Below are positions 24,753 to 31,538 of a DNA stretch of 33,330 bases, one piece after another (position 1 is the stretch's first letter; the number at the start of each line of letters is the position of its first letter). A program made the translations under genes and the position numbers. The DNA is from Nonomuraea antri (GTDB lineage Bacteria; Actinomycetota; Actinomycetes; Streptosporangiales; Streptosporangiaceae), in assembly GCF_013283785.1 (NCBI RefSeq), contig NZ_JABCPZ010000112.1, positions 1-33,330 on the forward strand, given 5' to 3'. The notes under the pieces were generated by a model that saw nothing but the letters and a program-made list of their open reading frames with translations, had not been told where the DNA came from and did not search any database.

Positions 24753-25409
24753 GTGGCCGAGTTCGCCGGTGTCTTCGACATCCACCTCACCGTCCGTCTC
24801 ACCACTGCCTGTCTCAGCGGGACGGCCGGTGAGTCGGCGGCGGAGCGGCTGCGTGGCTGGGCGGGCGCGAACGGCGCCAAGTTCACCCACATCGTGCTCG
24901 ATCGCGGCGGCGAGCCGTCCCGGCCCATGCTGACCCTGGCCGGCCGCGGCACGCTCACCGAGCAGCGCGCCACCGCGGACGGCACGGCGCGGCGGCTGCG
25001 CGCGGCCGGATTCGAGGTGGCCCGCGTCAAGATCGAGGCCGCGCCGTGGAACGCCGACGTGCCCGGCACCGCCCGCGCCGCCGCCGCGCTGCCCGGCTGC
25101 TACTTCGAGCACCACGCCAAGGTCCTGGTCACCGGCGGCCCGCCCGCCCTGGCCAGGCTGGCCGAGCTGGCCGTGCCGCACGCCGCGCACGTCTCACGCA
25201 ACGCCAGACGACACCGCGACGACGGCGCCCACGAGCGTTTCGTCACCCAGCGCTGCCGCGGCTTCGGGCTGCCCGAGGCCCGCGGCCGCTTCGACGCCCT
25301 GCTGGCCGGGCTGGCGGGCGGCGGCTTCGCCGTCCTGGAGTCCGAGCAGGAGTTCGTGGTGCACGACGACAACCCCGCCATCGACGACGGCTGGATCGAG
25401 GAGCGATGA
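24753..25409 (+). CDS. Conserved-looking protein of unknown function, partner of an AbiEii-like nucleotidyltransferase
   Basis: A 218-residue soluble protein that I cannot name. It is rich in motif-like, charged stretches that look catalytic: FDIHLTV (8-14), KFTHIVLDRGG (43-53), RVKIEA (91-96), YFEHHAKVLV (117-126), HVSRNARR (146-153), ERFVTQR (161-167) and EFVVHDDNPAIDDGWI (200-215). Two H-x-[T/S] elements (His11-Leu-Thr and His146-Val-Ser) are faintly like the paired motifs of 2H phosphoesterases; that is speculative, since the second lacks the flanking hydrophobic residue. GTG 24753 follows AGGAGG by 5-6 nt. Its stop overlaps the ATG of the nucleotidyltransferase (ATGA), implying a joint function. 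A TTGACC (24697-24702) upstream may be a -35. Confidence 0.72.
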   Translation: MAEFAGVFDIHLTVRLTTACLSGTAGESAAERLRGWAGANGAKFTHIVLDRGGEPSRPMLTLAGRGTLTEQRATADGTARRLRAAGFEVARVKIEAAPWNADVPGTARAAAALPGCYFEHHAKVLVTGGPPALARLAELAVPHAAHVSRNARRHRDDGAHERFVTQRCRGFGLPEARGRFDALLAGLAGGGFAVLESEQEFVVHDDNPAIDDGWIEER

Positions 25410-26401
25410 CATCAGCCAGAAAACGCGCCGCCCGCAGGGCCGCCGCGGCCGCCGCTGCCGCCGGGCCCGAGCCGATTCCCGAGCCGGGCGGGCCCGGCCT
25501 GCCCGCCACGTACCTGCCGCTCGCGCACGGGGCCGGGGCGCGGCAGCGGCCGATCTTCGACCCGGCGCTGAAGCACTTCCCGCGCGCGTTCCGCGCCGGT
25601 GAGCCGGCCTTCGCCGACGAGGAGACCGGCCGGCGCTGGCGCCGCGCCCGGCGGCTGGCCATCGACCACCTGGTCAAGGTGGTCGCGGACTCCCGGTGGC
25701 AGGCGCATCTCGTCCTGCGCGGCAGCCTGCTGCTGGAGGCGTGGGTGGGCGAGCGCGCCCGCGAGCCCGGCGACCTGGACTGGGTCGTGGTCCCGCACAC
25801 CGTCGAGTCGGACGGCCGGCTGGCCGGCGAGACGTTCCGCGGGCTCATGTCCGCCGCCGTCACCACCCCGGCCGAGTCCGGCGAGGTGCGCATCTCGGCC
25901 GAGGGCATCGCGGTGGACGACATCTGGAGCTACGAGCGCGCCCCCGGCCGCCGCATCGTCTTCACCTGGCACGCCGACGGCCTGCCCCCGGGCACGGTCC
26001 AGCTCGACTTCGTCTTCAACGAGGCCCTGCCGGTCCCGCCGGAGCAGGCGCTGATCCCGCGCGCGGGCGGCGCCGAGCCGACGCTTGTCCAGGCGGCCTC
26101 GCCGGAGCTGTCGCTGGCCTGGAAGCTCCAGTGGCTGGTCGGCGACGTGCACCCGCAGGGCAAGGACCTGTACGACGCGGTGCTGCTGGCCGAGCGCGTC
26201 ACGGTGCCGCGCGACCTGCTCGACCGGGTGCTGGAGGACGTCCTGGAGGGCTGGGGGGCCGAGATGACGTTCGCCCGGCTGCTGCGCCGCACGGAGGTCG
26301 ACTGGGCGGAGTTCCGCGCCGAGTACCCGGCAGTCCGCGGCGACGCGCGCACCTGGATGGACCGCCTGATCAGCGCCCTGGGCCCCACGCTGGAGACGTG
26401 A
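25406..26401 (+). CDS. AbiEii/AbiGii-like nucleotidyltransferase-fold protein
   Basis: A 331-residue protein with an Ala/Arg-rich, probably disordered N-terminus (1-25) and a nucleotidyltransferase domain of the AbiEii/AbiGii type. The signature Gly-Ser is in LVLRGSLLLEAWVG (106-107), followed by the catalytic pair Asp123-x-Asp125 in PGDLDWVVVP and a third carboxylate Asp201 in VQLDFVFNE. Further on are the family's LAWKLQWL (Lys240) and KDLYDAVLL (253-261). All expected residues are present, so it should transfer a nucleotide. In AbiE systems the toxin is paired with a winged-helix antitoxin; here the coupled upstream gene is a different, unknown protein, so calling this a toxin is not justified. 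The ATG overlaps the preceding stop. Confidence 0.82.
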   Translation: MTSARKRAARRAAAAAAAAGPEPIPEPGGPGLPATYLPLAHGAGARQRPIFDPALKHFPRAFRAGEPAFADEETGRRWRRARRLAIDHLVKVVADSRWQAHLVLRGSLLLEAWVGERAREPGDLDWVVVPHTVESDGRLAGETFRGLMSAAVTTPAESGEVRISAEGIAVDDIWSYERAPGRRIVFTWHADGLPPGTVQLDFVFNEALPVPPEQALIPRAGGAEPTLVQAASPELSLAWKLQWLVGDVHPQGKDLYDAVLLAERVTVPRDLLDRVLEDVLEGWGAEMTFARLLRRTEVDWAEFRAEYPAVRGDARTWMDRLISALGPTLET

Positions 26402-26430
26402 AAAAGCCCCAGATCCGAAGATCTGGGGCT
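26401..26430 (-). terminator. Rho-independent terminator of the tRNA cluster
   Basis: Read on the minus strand, AGCCCCAGATC and GATCTGGGGCT form a perfect 11-bp stem closed by a TTCG tetraloop and followed by TTTTT. It lies 20 nt after the tRNA-Val 3' end. The stem reaches the stop codon of the nucleotidyltransferase gene and may also act as a hairpin for that plus-strand message, though without a T-run. Confidence 0.9.
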
Positions 26431-26449
26431 CGCCTCCCGCAGGGGAGTG

Positions 26450-26524
26450 TGGTGGACGATACTGGGATTGAACCAGTGACCTCTTCCGTGTCAGGGAAGC
26501 GCTCTCCCGCTGAGCTAATCGTCC
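26450..26524 (-). tRNA. tRNA-Val (anticodon GAC), with encoded CCA
   Basis: The acceptor stem GGACGAT pairs with ATCGTCC. The D arm is TTAGCTCAGCGGGAGAGC, the anticodon stem-loop CTTCC-CTGACAC-GGAAG places GAC at 34-36, and the T arm contains GGTTCAATCCC. Discriminator A is followed by a genomic CCA (26450-26452), unlike the two neighbouring tRNAs. It is last in the cluster. Confidence 0.95.
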
Positions 26525-26529
26525 TCACG

Positions 26530-26600
26530 AGGTGGAGACGGGATTTGAACCCGTGTAGACGGCTTTGCAGGCCGCTGCCTCGCCTCTCGGCCACTCCACC
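26530..26600 (-). tRNA. tRNA-Cys (anticodon GCA)
   Basis: The acceptor stem GGTGGAG pairs with CTCCACC. The anticodon loop CTGCAAA gives GCA, the T arm has GGGTTCAAATCCC, and the discriminator is U, as expected for tRNA-Cys. CCA is not encoded. It is separated from tRNA-Val by 5 nt and from tRNA-Gly by 15 nt, so all three are processed from one transcript. Confidence 0.95.
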
Positions 26601-26615
26601 GAGCCGGAAGCTCCG

Positions 26616-26687
26616 AGCGGAAGACGGGATTCGAACCCGCGACCCTCACCTTGGCAAGGTGATGCTCTACCACTGAGCCACTTCCGC
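26616..26687 (-). tRNA. tRNA-Gly (anticodon GCC)
   Basis: The acceptor stem GCGGAAG pairs with CTTCCGC. The D arm is TGGCTCAGTGGTAGAGC, the anticodon stem-loop CACCT-TGCCA-AGGTG reads GCC, and the T arm is GGGTTCGAATCCC. CCA is not encoded. It is first in a Gly-Cys-Val cluster, an order I recall from other actinobacteria. Confidence 0.95.
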
Positions 26688-26720
26688 AGTCTGCCCCCGC
26701 TCTCGCCGGGCGACGAGAGA

Positions 26721-26750
26721 ACTCTAGCGAATTTCGGCCCCAAGCCCCAA
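26721..26750 (-). promoter_or_regulatory. Promoter of the tRNA cluster
   Basis: On the minus strand TTGGGG (26745-26750) and TAGAGT (26721-26726) are 18 nt apart, and tRNA-Gly begins 33 nt below the -10. The hexamers resemble the housekeeping sigma consensus of actinobacteria. Confidence 0.5.
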
Positions 26751-26788
26751 ACCGAGCGCCCGGCGGCCGTCGCCGGGCCGCCCAGGCG

Positions 26789-27988
26789 TCAGCGGCCGAG
26801 CCGGATTCCGGCCGGGTGCGCGCCCTCGGTCTCCAGCCGGTACTCCTGCCCGGAGATGGCCCGGTTGTCGTCGATCACCCGCTCGGACGGCGGCTTCTCG
26901 CCGCCCATGATCCGCGCCTGCATCCGCTCGAAGCGCTCGTGCGCCTCACGCACGTACCCGGTGCCCAGCGTGGTCCAGTCGATCTGGGTGGCGATCAGCT
27001 CGCGCAGGTACGCCTTGTTCGGCTCGAACGTGACGGGCGGCGGCAGCGCCGGGGCCAGCACCTGGTCGGGCTCGCGCCCGTCGAACCGCTTGAACAGCTC
27101 GGCCGCCAGCCGCAGGTGCTCCAGCTCCATGTTGAGATGCAGCTCCCAGATGGCCTTCACCCGGCGGTCCGACTCGGTCTGCATGAACGAGTGGTAGAGG
27201 TAGCACTCGTTGTACTCGTGGTTGAGCAGCATCTCCCACCAGCTCGCGCCCGGGTCGACCAGCGACTCGTAGTGGGTGACGTGCTCCTCCTCGATCAGCC
27301 CGATCTCCTGGTAGAGGCGGCGGGCGATCGGCTCCATGTAGGTCGGGCCGACGTTCATGTAGAAGTTCATGGTCTGCTGCTCGGCGGCCATGACGGTCAG
27401 GGCGTGCAGCCGGGACAACGGCTCGGTGGAGTGCCTGTCGTACGGCTCGCGCACGTTGTCGACCGGGTCACGGTGATGCAGGTACGTCGGCCGGCCCGGC
27501 ATGACCTCGGTGAGCTGGTCGACGATCTTCTCGGCCTTGCGGTGCTCGATCATCTCGTACAGGTTCGCGTACCGGTACAGGTGGTCGAAGTCCTCCAGCA
27601 CGCCGAACTGGTAGGCCTGCTTCAGGTACGGGTCGGGCTCCATCCTGGCCACCCAGGCCGTCAGGTCCACGGCCACCTGCTCGTAGGCGATCGTCGTCTC
27701 CAGCACCGACGACACCCCGGGCAGCAGCCAGTTGACCACCTTCTGCTGCTGCGCCTCGATGTAACGCACCCGCGCGAGCTGCCGCCTGATCTCCAGATCG
27801 GGGCAGTGGCGGGCGAGCTGGTGACTGAACTGGATGGCCTCGACCTCGATCCCGTTCATCGTGATGATCCGGCAGCGGGTGTACGGGTCGGCGTGGTCGG
27901 GGTCGATGGGCGTGACGTCGAGCTCGCGCCAGTTCCGCAGCTGCTCGTCCAGCGGGATACCCCGCTCCTGGAGCGGATCGAAGGCCAT
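26789..27988 (-). CDS. Ferritin-like (putative diiron) protein
   Basis: A 399-residue, largely helical soluble protein. Several helices carry carboxylate/histidine pairs of a ferritin-like diiron fold: IEVEAIQFSHQLARH (48-61), RYIEAQQQKVV, VLEDFDHLYRYANLYE (130-145), LIEEEHVTHYESL and NMELEHLRLAAELF. The last two have ExxH arrangements typical of metal ligands. I recognise the overall pattern from uncharacterised actinobacterial proteins but know no reaction. There are no membrane segments or signal peptide. It diverges from a hemerythrin-domain gene with a 101-nt gap, so two non-heme-iron proteins may share regulation. ATG 27988 begins MAFDPLQERGIPL. Confidence 0.65.
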   Translation of the reverse strand: MAFDPLQERGIPLDEQLRNWRELDVTPIDPDHADPYTRCRIITMNGIEVEAIQFSHQLARHCPDLEIRRQLARVRYIEAQQQKVVNWLLPGVSSVLETTIAYEQVAVDLTAWVARMEPDPYLKQAYQFGVLEDFDHLYRYANLYEMIEHRKAEKIVDQLTEVMPGRPTYLHHRDPVDNVREPYDRHSTEPLSRLHALTVMAAEQQTMNFYMNVGPTYMEPIARRLYQEIGLIEEEHVTHYESLVDPGASWWEMLLNHEYNECYLYHSFMQTESDRRVKAIWELHLNMELEHLRLAAELFKRFDGREPDQVLAPALPPPVTFEPNKAYLRELIATQIDWTTLGTGYVREAHERFERMQARIMGGEKPPSERVIDDNRAISGQEYRLETEGAHPAGIRLGR

Positions 27989-28089
27989 GCCGCAGCGTCT
28001 ACCCGGGGCCGGGCCAGGGTTCGCCCGCCGAAAGGTCTGGGTTTGGCAAGGAAGCGCGTGCTCCAGCAGGCATCGGGTAGTTCTGTGAC

Positions 28090-28650
28090 GTGGGTGAGCA
28101 CAGCGACGTCATCGATCTCCTGGTGGCGCAGCACGGGCGGATCAGGGATCTCTTCGACGAGGTCGAGCAGGCGCACGACGGCGACCGGGCCGAACGCCTG
28201 CGTCGGCTGGTCGGGCTCTTGGCCGTGCACGAGACCGCCGAGGAGGAGATCGTCCACCCGTACGCGCGCAGGAGGCTCGACGGCGGCGACGCCGTCGTGG
28301 CCGACCGGCTGCGCGAGGAGAACCAGGCCAAGCGGCTGCTGGCCGACCTCGACCGGGGCGGCGTCGACCACCCGGACTTCGCCTCGAACCTGGCCAGGCT
28401 GCGGGCGGCGGTGACCGCGCACGCGCGCGGTGAGGAGCGCTACGAGTTCGCCCGGCTGCGCGCGAGCACGTCGGCGGCCGAGCGGCGGGCGATGGCGGTC
28501 GCGGTGCGTGCGGCCGAGGCGCTGGCGCCCACGCATCCGCATCCTGGCACCGAGTCCGCGGCCGGGAACCTGCTGATGGGCACGCCGCTGGCGCTGATGG
28601 ACCGGGCCCGCGACGCGATACGCGACGCGCTGGGCAAGAGCCATGCCTGA
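28090..28650 (+). CDS. Hemerythrin HHE-domain protein
   Basis: A 186-residue protein with an N-terminal hemerythrin-like four-helix bundle. Likely iron ligands are His15 (VAQHGRIRDLF), His47 and Glu51 (AVHETAEEEIVHPYA), His56, and the histidine and glutamates of TAHARGEERYEF. One ligand position usually filled by histidine in classical hemerythrins reads REENQAK here, so the site may be variant. The C-terminal 60 residues are Ala/Arg-rich. The GTG start at 28090 has no clear ribosome binding site; a TAGTTC (28078-28083) ends 6 nt before it. Possible roles are oxygen, nitric oxide or iron sensing. It diverges from the ferritin-like gene. Confidence 0.85.
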   Translation: MGEHSDVIDLLVAQHGRIRDLFDEVEQAHDGDRAERLRRLVGLLAVHETAEEEIVHPYARRRLDGGDAVVADRLREENQAKRLLADLDRGGVDHPDFASNLARLRAAVTAHARGEERYEFARLRASTSAAERRAMAVAVRAAEALAPTHPHPGTESAAGNLLMGTPLALMDRARDAIRDALGKSHA

Positions 28651-28712
28651 CCGCCGCCACCCCCCGGCACACTTCGGCGCGGGTGGAAATATCGGTGCAC
28701 TACCGTCGAAGC

Positions 28713-29438
28713 ATGCCGGCGGACTACACAGCGGACTTCACAGCACGCGACGCGGACATCGCCCCCGTGGCTGCGCTCATCGCGGACCCGACCCGGGCCG
28801 CCATCCTGACGGCGCTGCTCGGCGGCCGTGCCCTGGCGGCGGGGGAGCTGGCCAGGCTGTCCGGGGTCAGCGCGGCCACGGCGAGCGCGCACCTGGCCAG
28901 GCTCCTGGACGGGCGGCTTGTCGACGTCGTACGACAGGGCCGCCACCGTTATTACCGGCTGGCCGGGCACGAGGTGGCCGAGGTCCTGGAGGTGCTGGCC
29001 AGGGTGAGCGCGCGGCCCGCCGTGCGGTCGCTGCGCCAGTCCCGCCAGGCCAGGCTGCTGGAGGAGGCGCGCACCTGCTACGACCATCTCGCGGGAAAGG
29101 CCGGCGTCGGGTTTCTCGACCGGCTGAAGGACGGTGGTTATTACCAGGGTCAGGAGCCGACCGCCGCGGGGGAGCGGCTCCTGACGAAACTGGGCGTGGA
29201 CGTCGAGGGGGCCAGGAGCGCACGGCGCAGATTCGCGCCCGAGTGCCTGGACTGGACCGAGCGCCGGGCCCACCTCGGCGGCGCGCTCGGCGCGGCAGTG
29301 ACCGACGTGCTGTTCGAACGCGGCTGGTATCGGCGGGGCGACATCCCCCGCGCGGTGATCCTCACCGACGAGGGCAGGGAGGGCCTGTCTGCGTTGTTCT
29401 CCGGTAAGGAGCTAACATCGCATTCGCCGGTTACCTAA
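28713..29438 (+). CDS. ArsR-type winged-helix transcriptional regulator
   Basis: A 241-residue regulator. The N-terminal ArsR winged helix (about 15-90) shows LIADPTRAAILTALLGG, ELARLSGVSAATASAHLARL and VRQGRHRYYRL. A longer C-terminal part follows with LDWTERRAHLGGALGAA and a second basic segment near WYRRGDIPRAVILT, as in the two-part ArsR proteins common in actinobacteria. No metal-binding ELCVC-type site is present, so it is not an arsenic or zinc sensor of the classical kind. ATG 28713 is chosen; GTG 28683 is also open. TACCGT (28701-28706) ends 6 nt before the ATG, suggesting a leaderless message. The histidine ammonia-lyase gene starts 16 nt after its stop, so the two are probably one operon. 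Confidence 0.88.
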   Translation: MPADYTADFTARDADIAPVAALIADPTRAAILTALLGGRALAAGELARLSGVSAATASAHLARLLDGRLVDVVRQGRHRYYRLAGHEVAEVLEVLARVSARPAVRSLRQSRQARLLEEARTCYDHLAGKAGVGFLDRLKDGGYYQGQEPTAAGERLLTKLGVDVEGARSARRRFAPECLDWTERRAHLGGALGAAVTDVLFERGWYRRGDIPRAVILTDEGREGLSALFSGKELTSHSPVT

Positions 29439-29454
29439 CGCGAGAGAGATCATC

Positions 29455-31005
29455 ATGCGCGACAACGGAGTCGTGAACGTCGGTCCGGAGCCGCTGAGCT
29501 TCGACGACGTCATCCAGGTGGCCCGCCACGGGGCCGCCGTCCAGCTCACCGACGATGCCATCGCCGCCATCGCGGCCGCCCGCCAGCGGGTGGACGAGCT
29601 GGCCGAGAGCCCGGTGCCCGCGTACGGGATCTCCACCGGGTTCGGCGCGCTGGCCACCCGCCACATCGACCCCGCGCTGCGCACCCAGCTCCAGCGCTCG
29701 CTGGTGCGCTCGCACGCGGCCGGATCCGGGCCCGAGGTGGAGACCGAGGTGGTGCGCGCGCTCATGCTGCTGCGCCTGCACACCCTGGCCACCGGGCACA
29801 CCGGCGTCCGGCCGACCACGGCCAAGACGCTGGCCGCGCTGATCAGCGCCGGGATCACGCCGGTGGTGCACGAGTTCGGCAGCCTCGGCTGCTCGGGCGA
29901 CCTGGCGCCGCTGGCGCACGTCGCGCTGACGCTGATGGGCGAGGGCGTGGTGCGCGACGCCGCGGGCGCGCTCCAGCCCGCCGCCGAGGCGCTCAAGCAG
30001 GCCCACATCGAGCCGGTCGAGCTGGCCGCCAAGGAGGGGCTGGCGCTGATCAACGGCACGGACGGCATGCTCGGCATGCTCATCCTGGCCATCGCCGACC
30101 TCACCAAGCTGGTCAAGACCGCCGACGTGAGCGCCGCGATGAGCGTGGAGGCGCTGCTCGGCACCGACCGGGTGTTCATGCCCGAGCTCCAGGCGCTGCG
30201 CCCGCACCCCGGCCAGGCGCTGGCCGCCGCCAACATGACCAAGATCCTGGCCAACTCCGACATCATGGCCAGCCACCGCGACCCGGCGGCGTGCACCCGC
30301 GTCCAGGACGCGTACTCGCTGCGCTGCGCCCCCCAGGTGGCCGGCGCCGCCCGCGACACGATCGCGCACGCCGCCACCGTCGCCCGCTGGGAACTGGCCA
30401 GCGCGGTCGACAACCCCGCCGTGCTGGACGACGGCCGCGTCGAGTCGAACGGCAACTTCCACGGCGCCCCCGTCGGGTACGTCCTGGACTTCCTCGCCAT
30501 CGTGGCCGCCGACCTGGCCTCGATGTCAGAACGCCGCACCGACCGCTTCCTGGACGTGGCACGCAACCACGGCCTGCCCGCCTTCCTGGCCGACGACCCC
30601 GGCGTCGACTCCGGTCACATGATCGCCCAGTACACCCAGGCGGCCATCGTCTCTGAGCTCAAGCGCCTGGCCGTGCCCGCGAGCGTCGACTCCATCCCCA
30701 GCTCGGCCATGCAGGAGGACCACGTCTCGATGGGCTGGTCGGCGGCCCGCAAACTGCGCAAGTCGGTCGACGGGCTCACCCGCGTGCTGGCCATCGAGGT
30801 GCTCACCGCCGCCCGCGCGCTCGACCTGCGCGCCCCGCTGACGCCCGCCCCCGCGACGGCGTCGGTGGTCAAGGCGCTGCGCGAGACGGTGCCCGCGCCC
30901 GGTCCCGACCGGTTCCTGGCGCCGGAGATCGAGTCCGCGGTGCGGCTGGTCGCGGACGGGAGCGTGGTGACGGCGGTGGAGTCGATCACCGGCCCGCTGG
31001 CCTGA
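29455..31005 (+). CDS. hutH: Histidine ammonia-lyase
   Basis: A 516-residue aromatic amino acid ammonia-lyase, the first enzyme of histidine degradation (histidine to urocanate and ammonia), a cytoplasmic tetramer. Visible features are the catalytic Tyr57 region in PAYGISTGFGALA, the cofactor triad in FGSLGCSGDLAPLAH (Cys146-Ser147-Gly148), LINGTDGMLGM, VQDAYSLRCAPQV, and QEDHVSMGWSAARKL near the C-terminus. The MIO cofactor normally forms from Ala-Ser-Gly; here Cys replaces Ala, a variant I recall from Streptomyces histidases. A GAGAGAG precedes ATG 29455. No other hut gene is in the window, and the ArsR-type gene immediately upstream may regulate it. Other substrates (tyrosine or phenylalanine) are not excluded. 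Confidence 0.92.
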   Translation: MRDNGVVNVGPEPLSFDDVIQVARHGAAVQLTDDAIAAIAAARQRVDELAESPVPAYGISTGFGALATRHIDPALRTQLQRSLVRSHAAGSGPEVETEVVRALMLLRLHTLATGHTGVRPTTAKTLAALISAGITPVVHEFGSLGCSGDLAPLAHVALTLMGEGVVRDAAGALQPAAEALKQAHIEPVELAAKEGLALINGTDGMLGMLILAIADLTKLVKTADVSAAMSVEALLGTDRVFMPELQALRPHPGQALAAANMTKILANSDIMASHRDPAACTRVQDAYSLRCAPQVAGAARDTIAHAATVARWELASAVDNPAVLDDGRVESNGNFHGAPVGYVLDFLAIVAADLASMSERRTDRFLDVARNHGLPAFLADDPGVDSGHMIAQYTQAAIVSELKRLAVPASVDSIPSSAMQEDHVSMGWSAARKLRKSVDGLTRVLAIEVLTAARALDLRAPLTPAPATASVVKALRETVPAPGPDRFLAPEIESAVRLVADGSVVTAVESITGPLA

Positions 31006-31037
31006 TTTTTCGGGCTATCTCGGGCTGATTCGGGTGG

Positions 31038-31496
31038 TCAGCACCAGCCGTTCATGCCCTCGTTCAGATCGATGACGTAGGAGTCCGACCCGGTCGTCAG
31101 CCACATCTCGACCCTCATGCCGTCGACGGTGCCGCAGTAACGCAGCTCGTCCGGGTCGGCGTCCTCCTTGCGGGCGGGCGGGGCCCAGCCGTGCTCGGCG
31201 GCGACCTTCCGGTAGAAGCCGAGCACGTCCTCCGGGCTGCCGGAGAAGCGGTATTCCTGTGCGACGGACACGATCTCGTCGTCTTCCTCGCAGTAGCTGC
31301 TCCAGGTCCCCTCCGTCCGGGCGCCGGGCGGGACCTGGTCGAAGACGGCGTGCTCGGCGAATGTTTCGGCCGTGCGGTCCTCCGACCAGCCGCACCCGTA
31401 CGTCAGGAGCACGATGACGACGGGCGCGAAGAAGAGTCCCGCGGTCACGACGCACGCGGCCAGGAAAAGGGCGACAACGGTGGCCGGCGTCTTCAT
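31038..31496 (-). CDS. One-helix secreted or membrane-anchored protein of unknown function
   Basis: A 152-residue protein with an N-terminal hydrophobic helix (MKTPATVVALFLAACVVTAG, continuing to about residue 33), then an acidic external domain of about 115 residues. That domain has cysteines in YGCGW, SSYCEED, LRYCGTV and the final NGWC, which could form two disulfides. A fold with FYRKVAAEHGWAPP and VEMWLTTGSDSYVIDLNEG is reminiscent of small actinobacterial proteins of unknown role. A GGAGGG lies 4 nt before ATG 31496. Its 3' end faces hutH across 32 nt. Confidence 0.72.
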   Translation of the reverse strand: MKTPATVVALFLAACVVTAGLFFAPVVIVLLTYGCGWSEDRTAETFAEHAVFDQVPPGARTEGTWSSYCEEDDEIVSVAQEYRFSGSPEDVLGFYRKVAAEHGWAPPARKEDADPDELRYCGTVDGMRVEMWLTTGSDSYVIDLNEGMNGWC

Positions 31497-31538
31497 TCGC
31501 CCTCCGCGGTGGTCCGACCCCGACGGGGGACAATTCGA

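Noticed and set aside
24753..26401. A standard AbiE toxin-antitoxin pair
   Set aside because: The upstream protein has no winged helix or AbiEi features, so only the nucleotidyltransferase fold can be supported.
26401..26687. Integration site (att) at the tRNA cluster
   Set aside because: No integrase, no direct repeat of a tRNA 3' end and no foreign-looking DNA nearby; the palindrome is a terminator.
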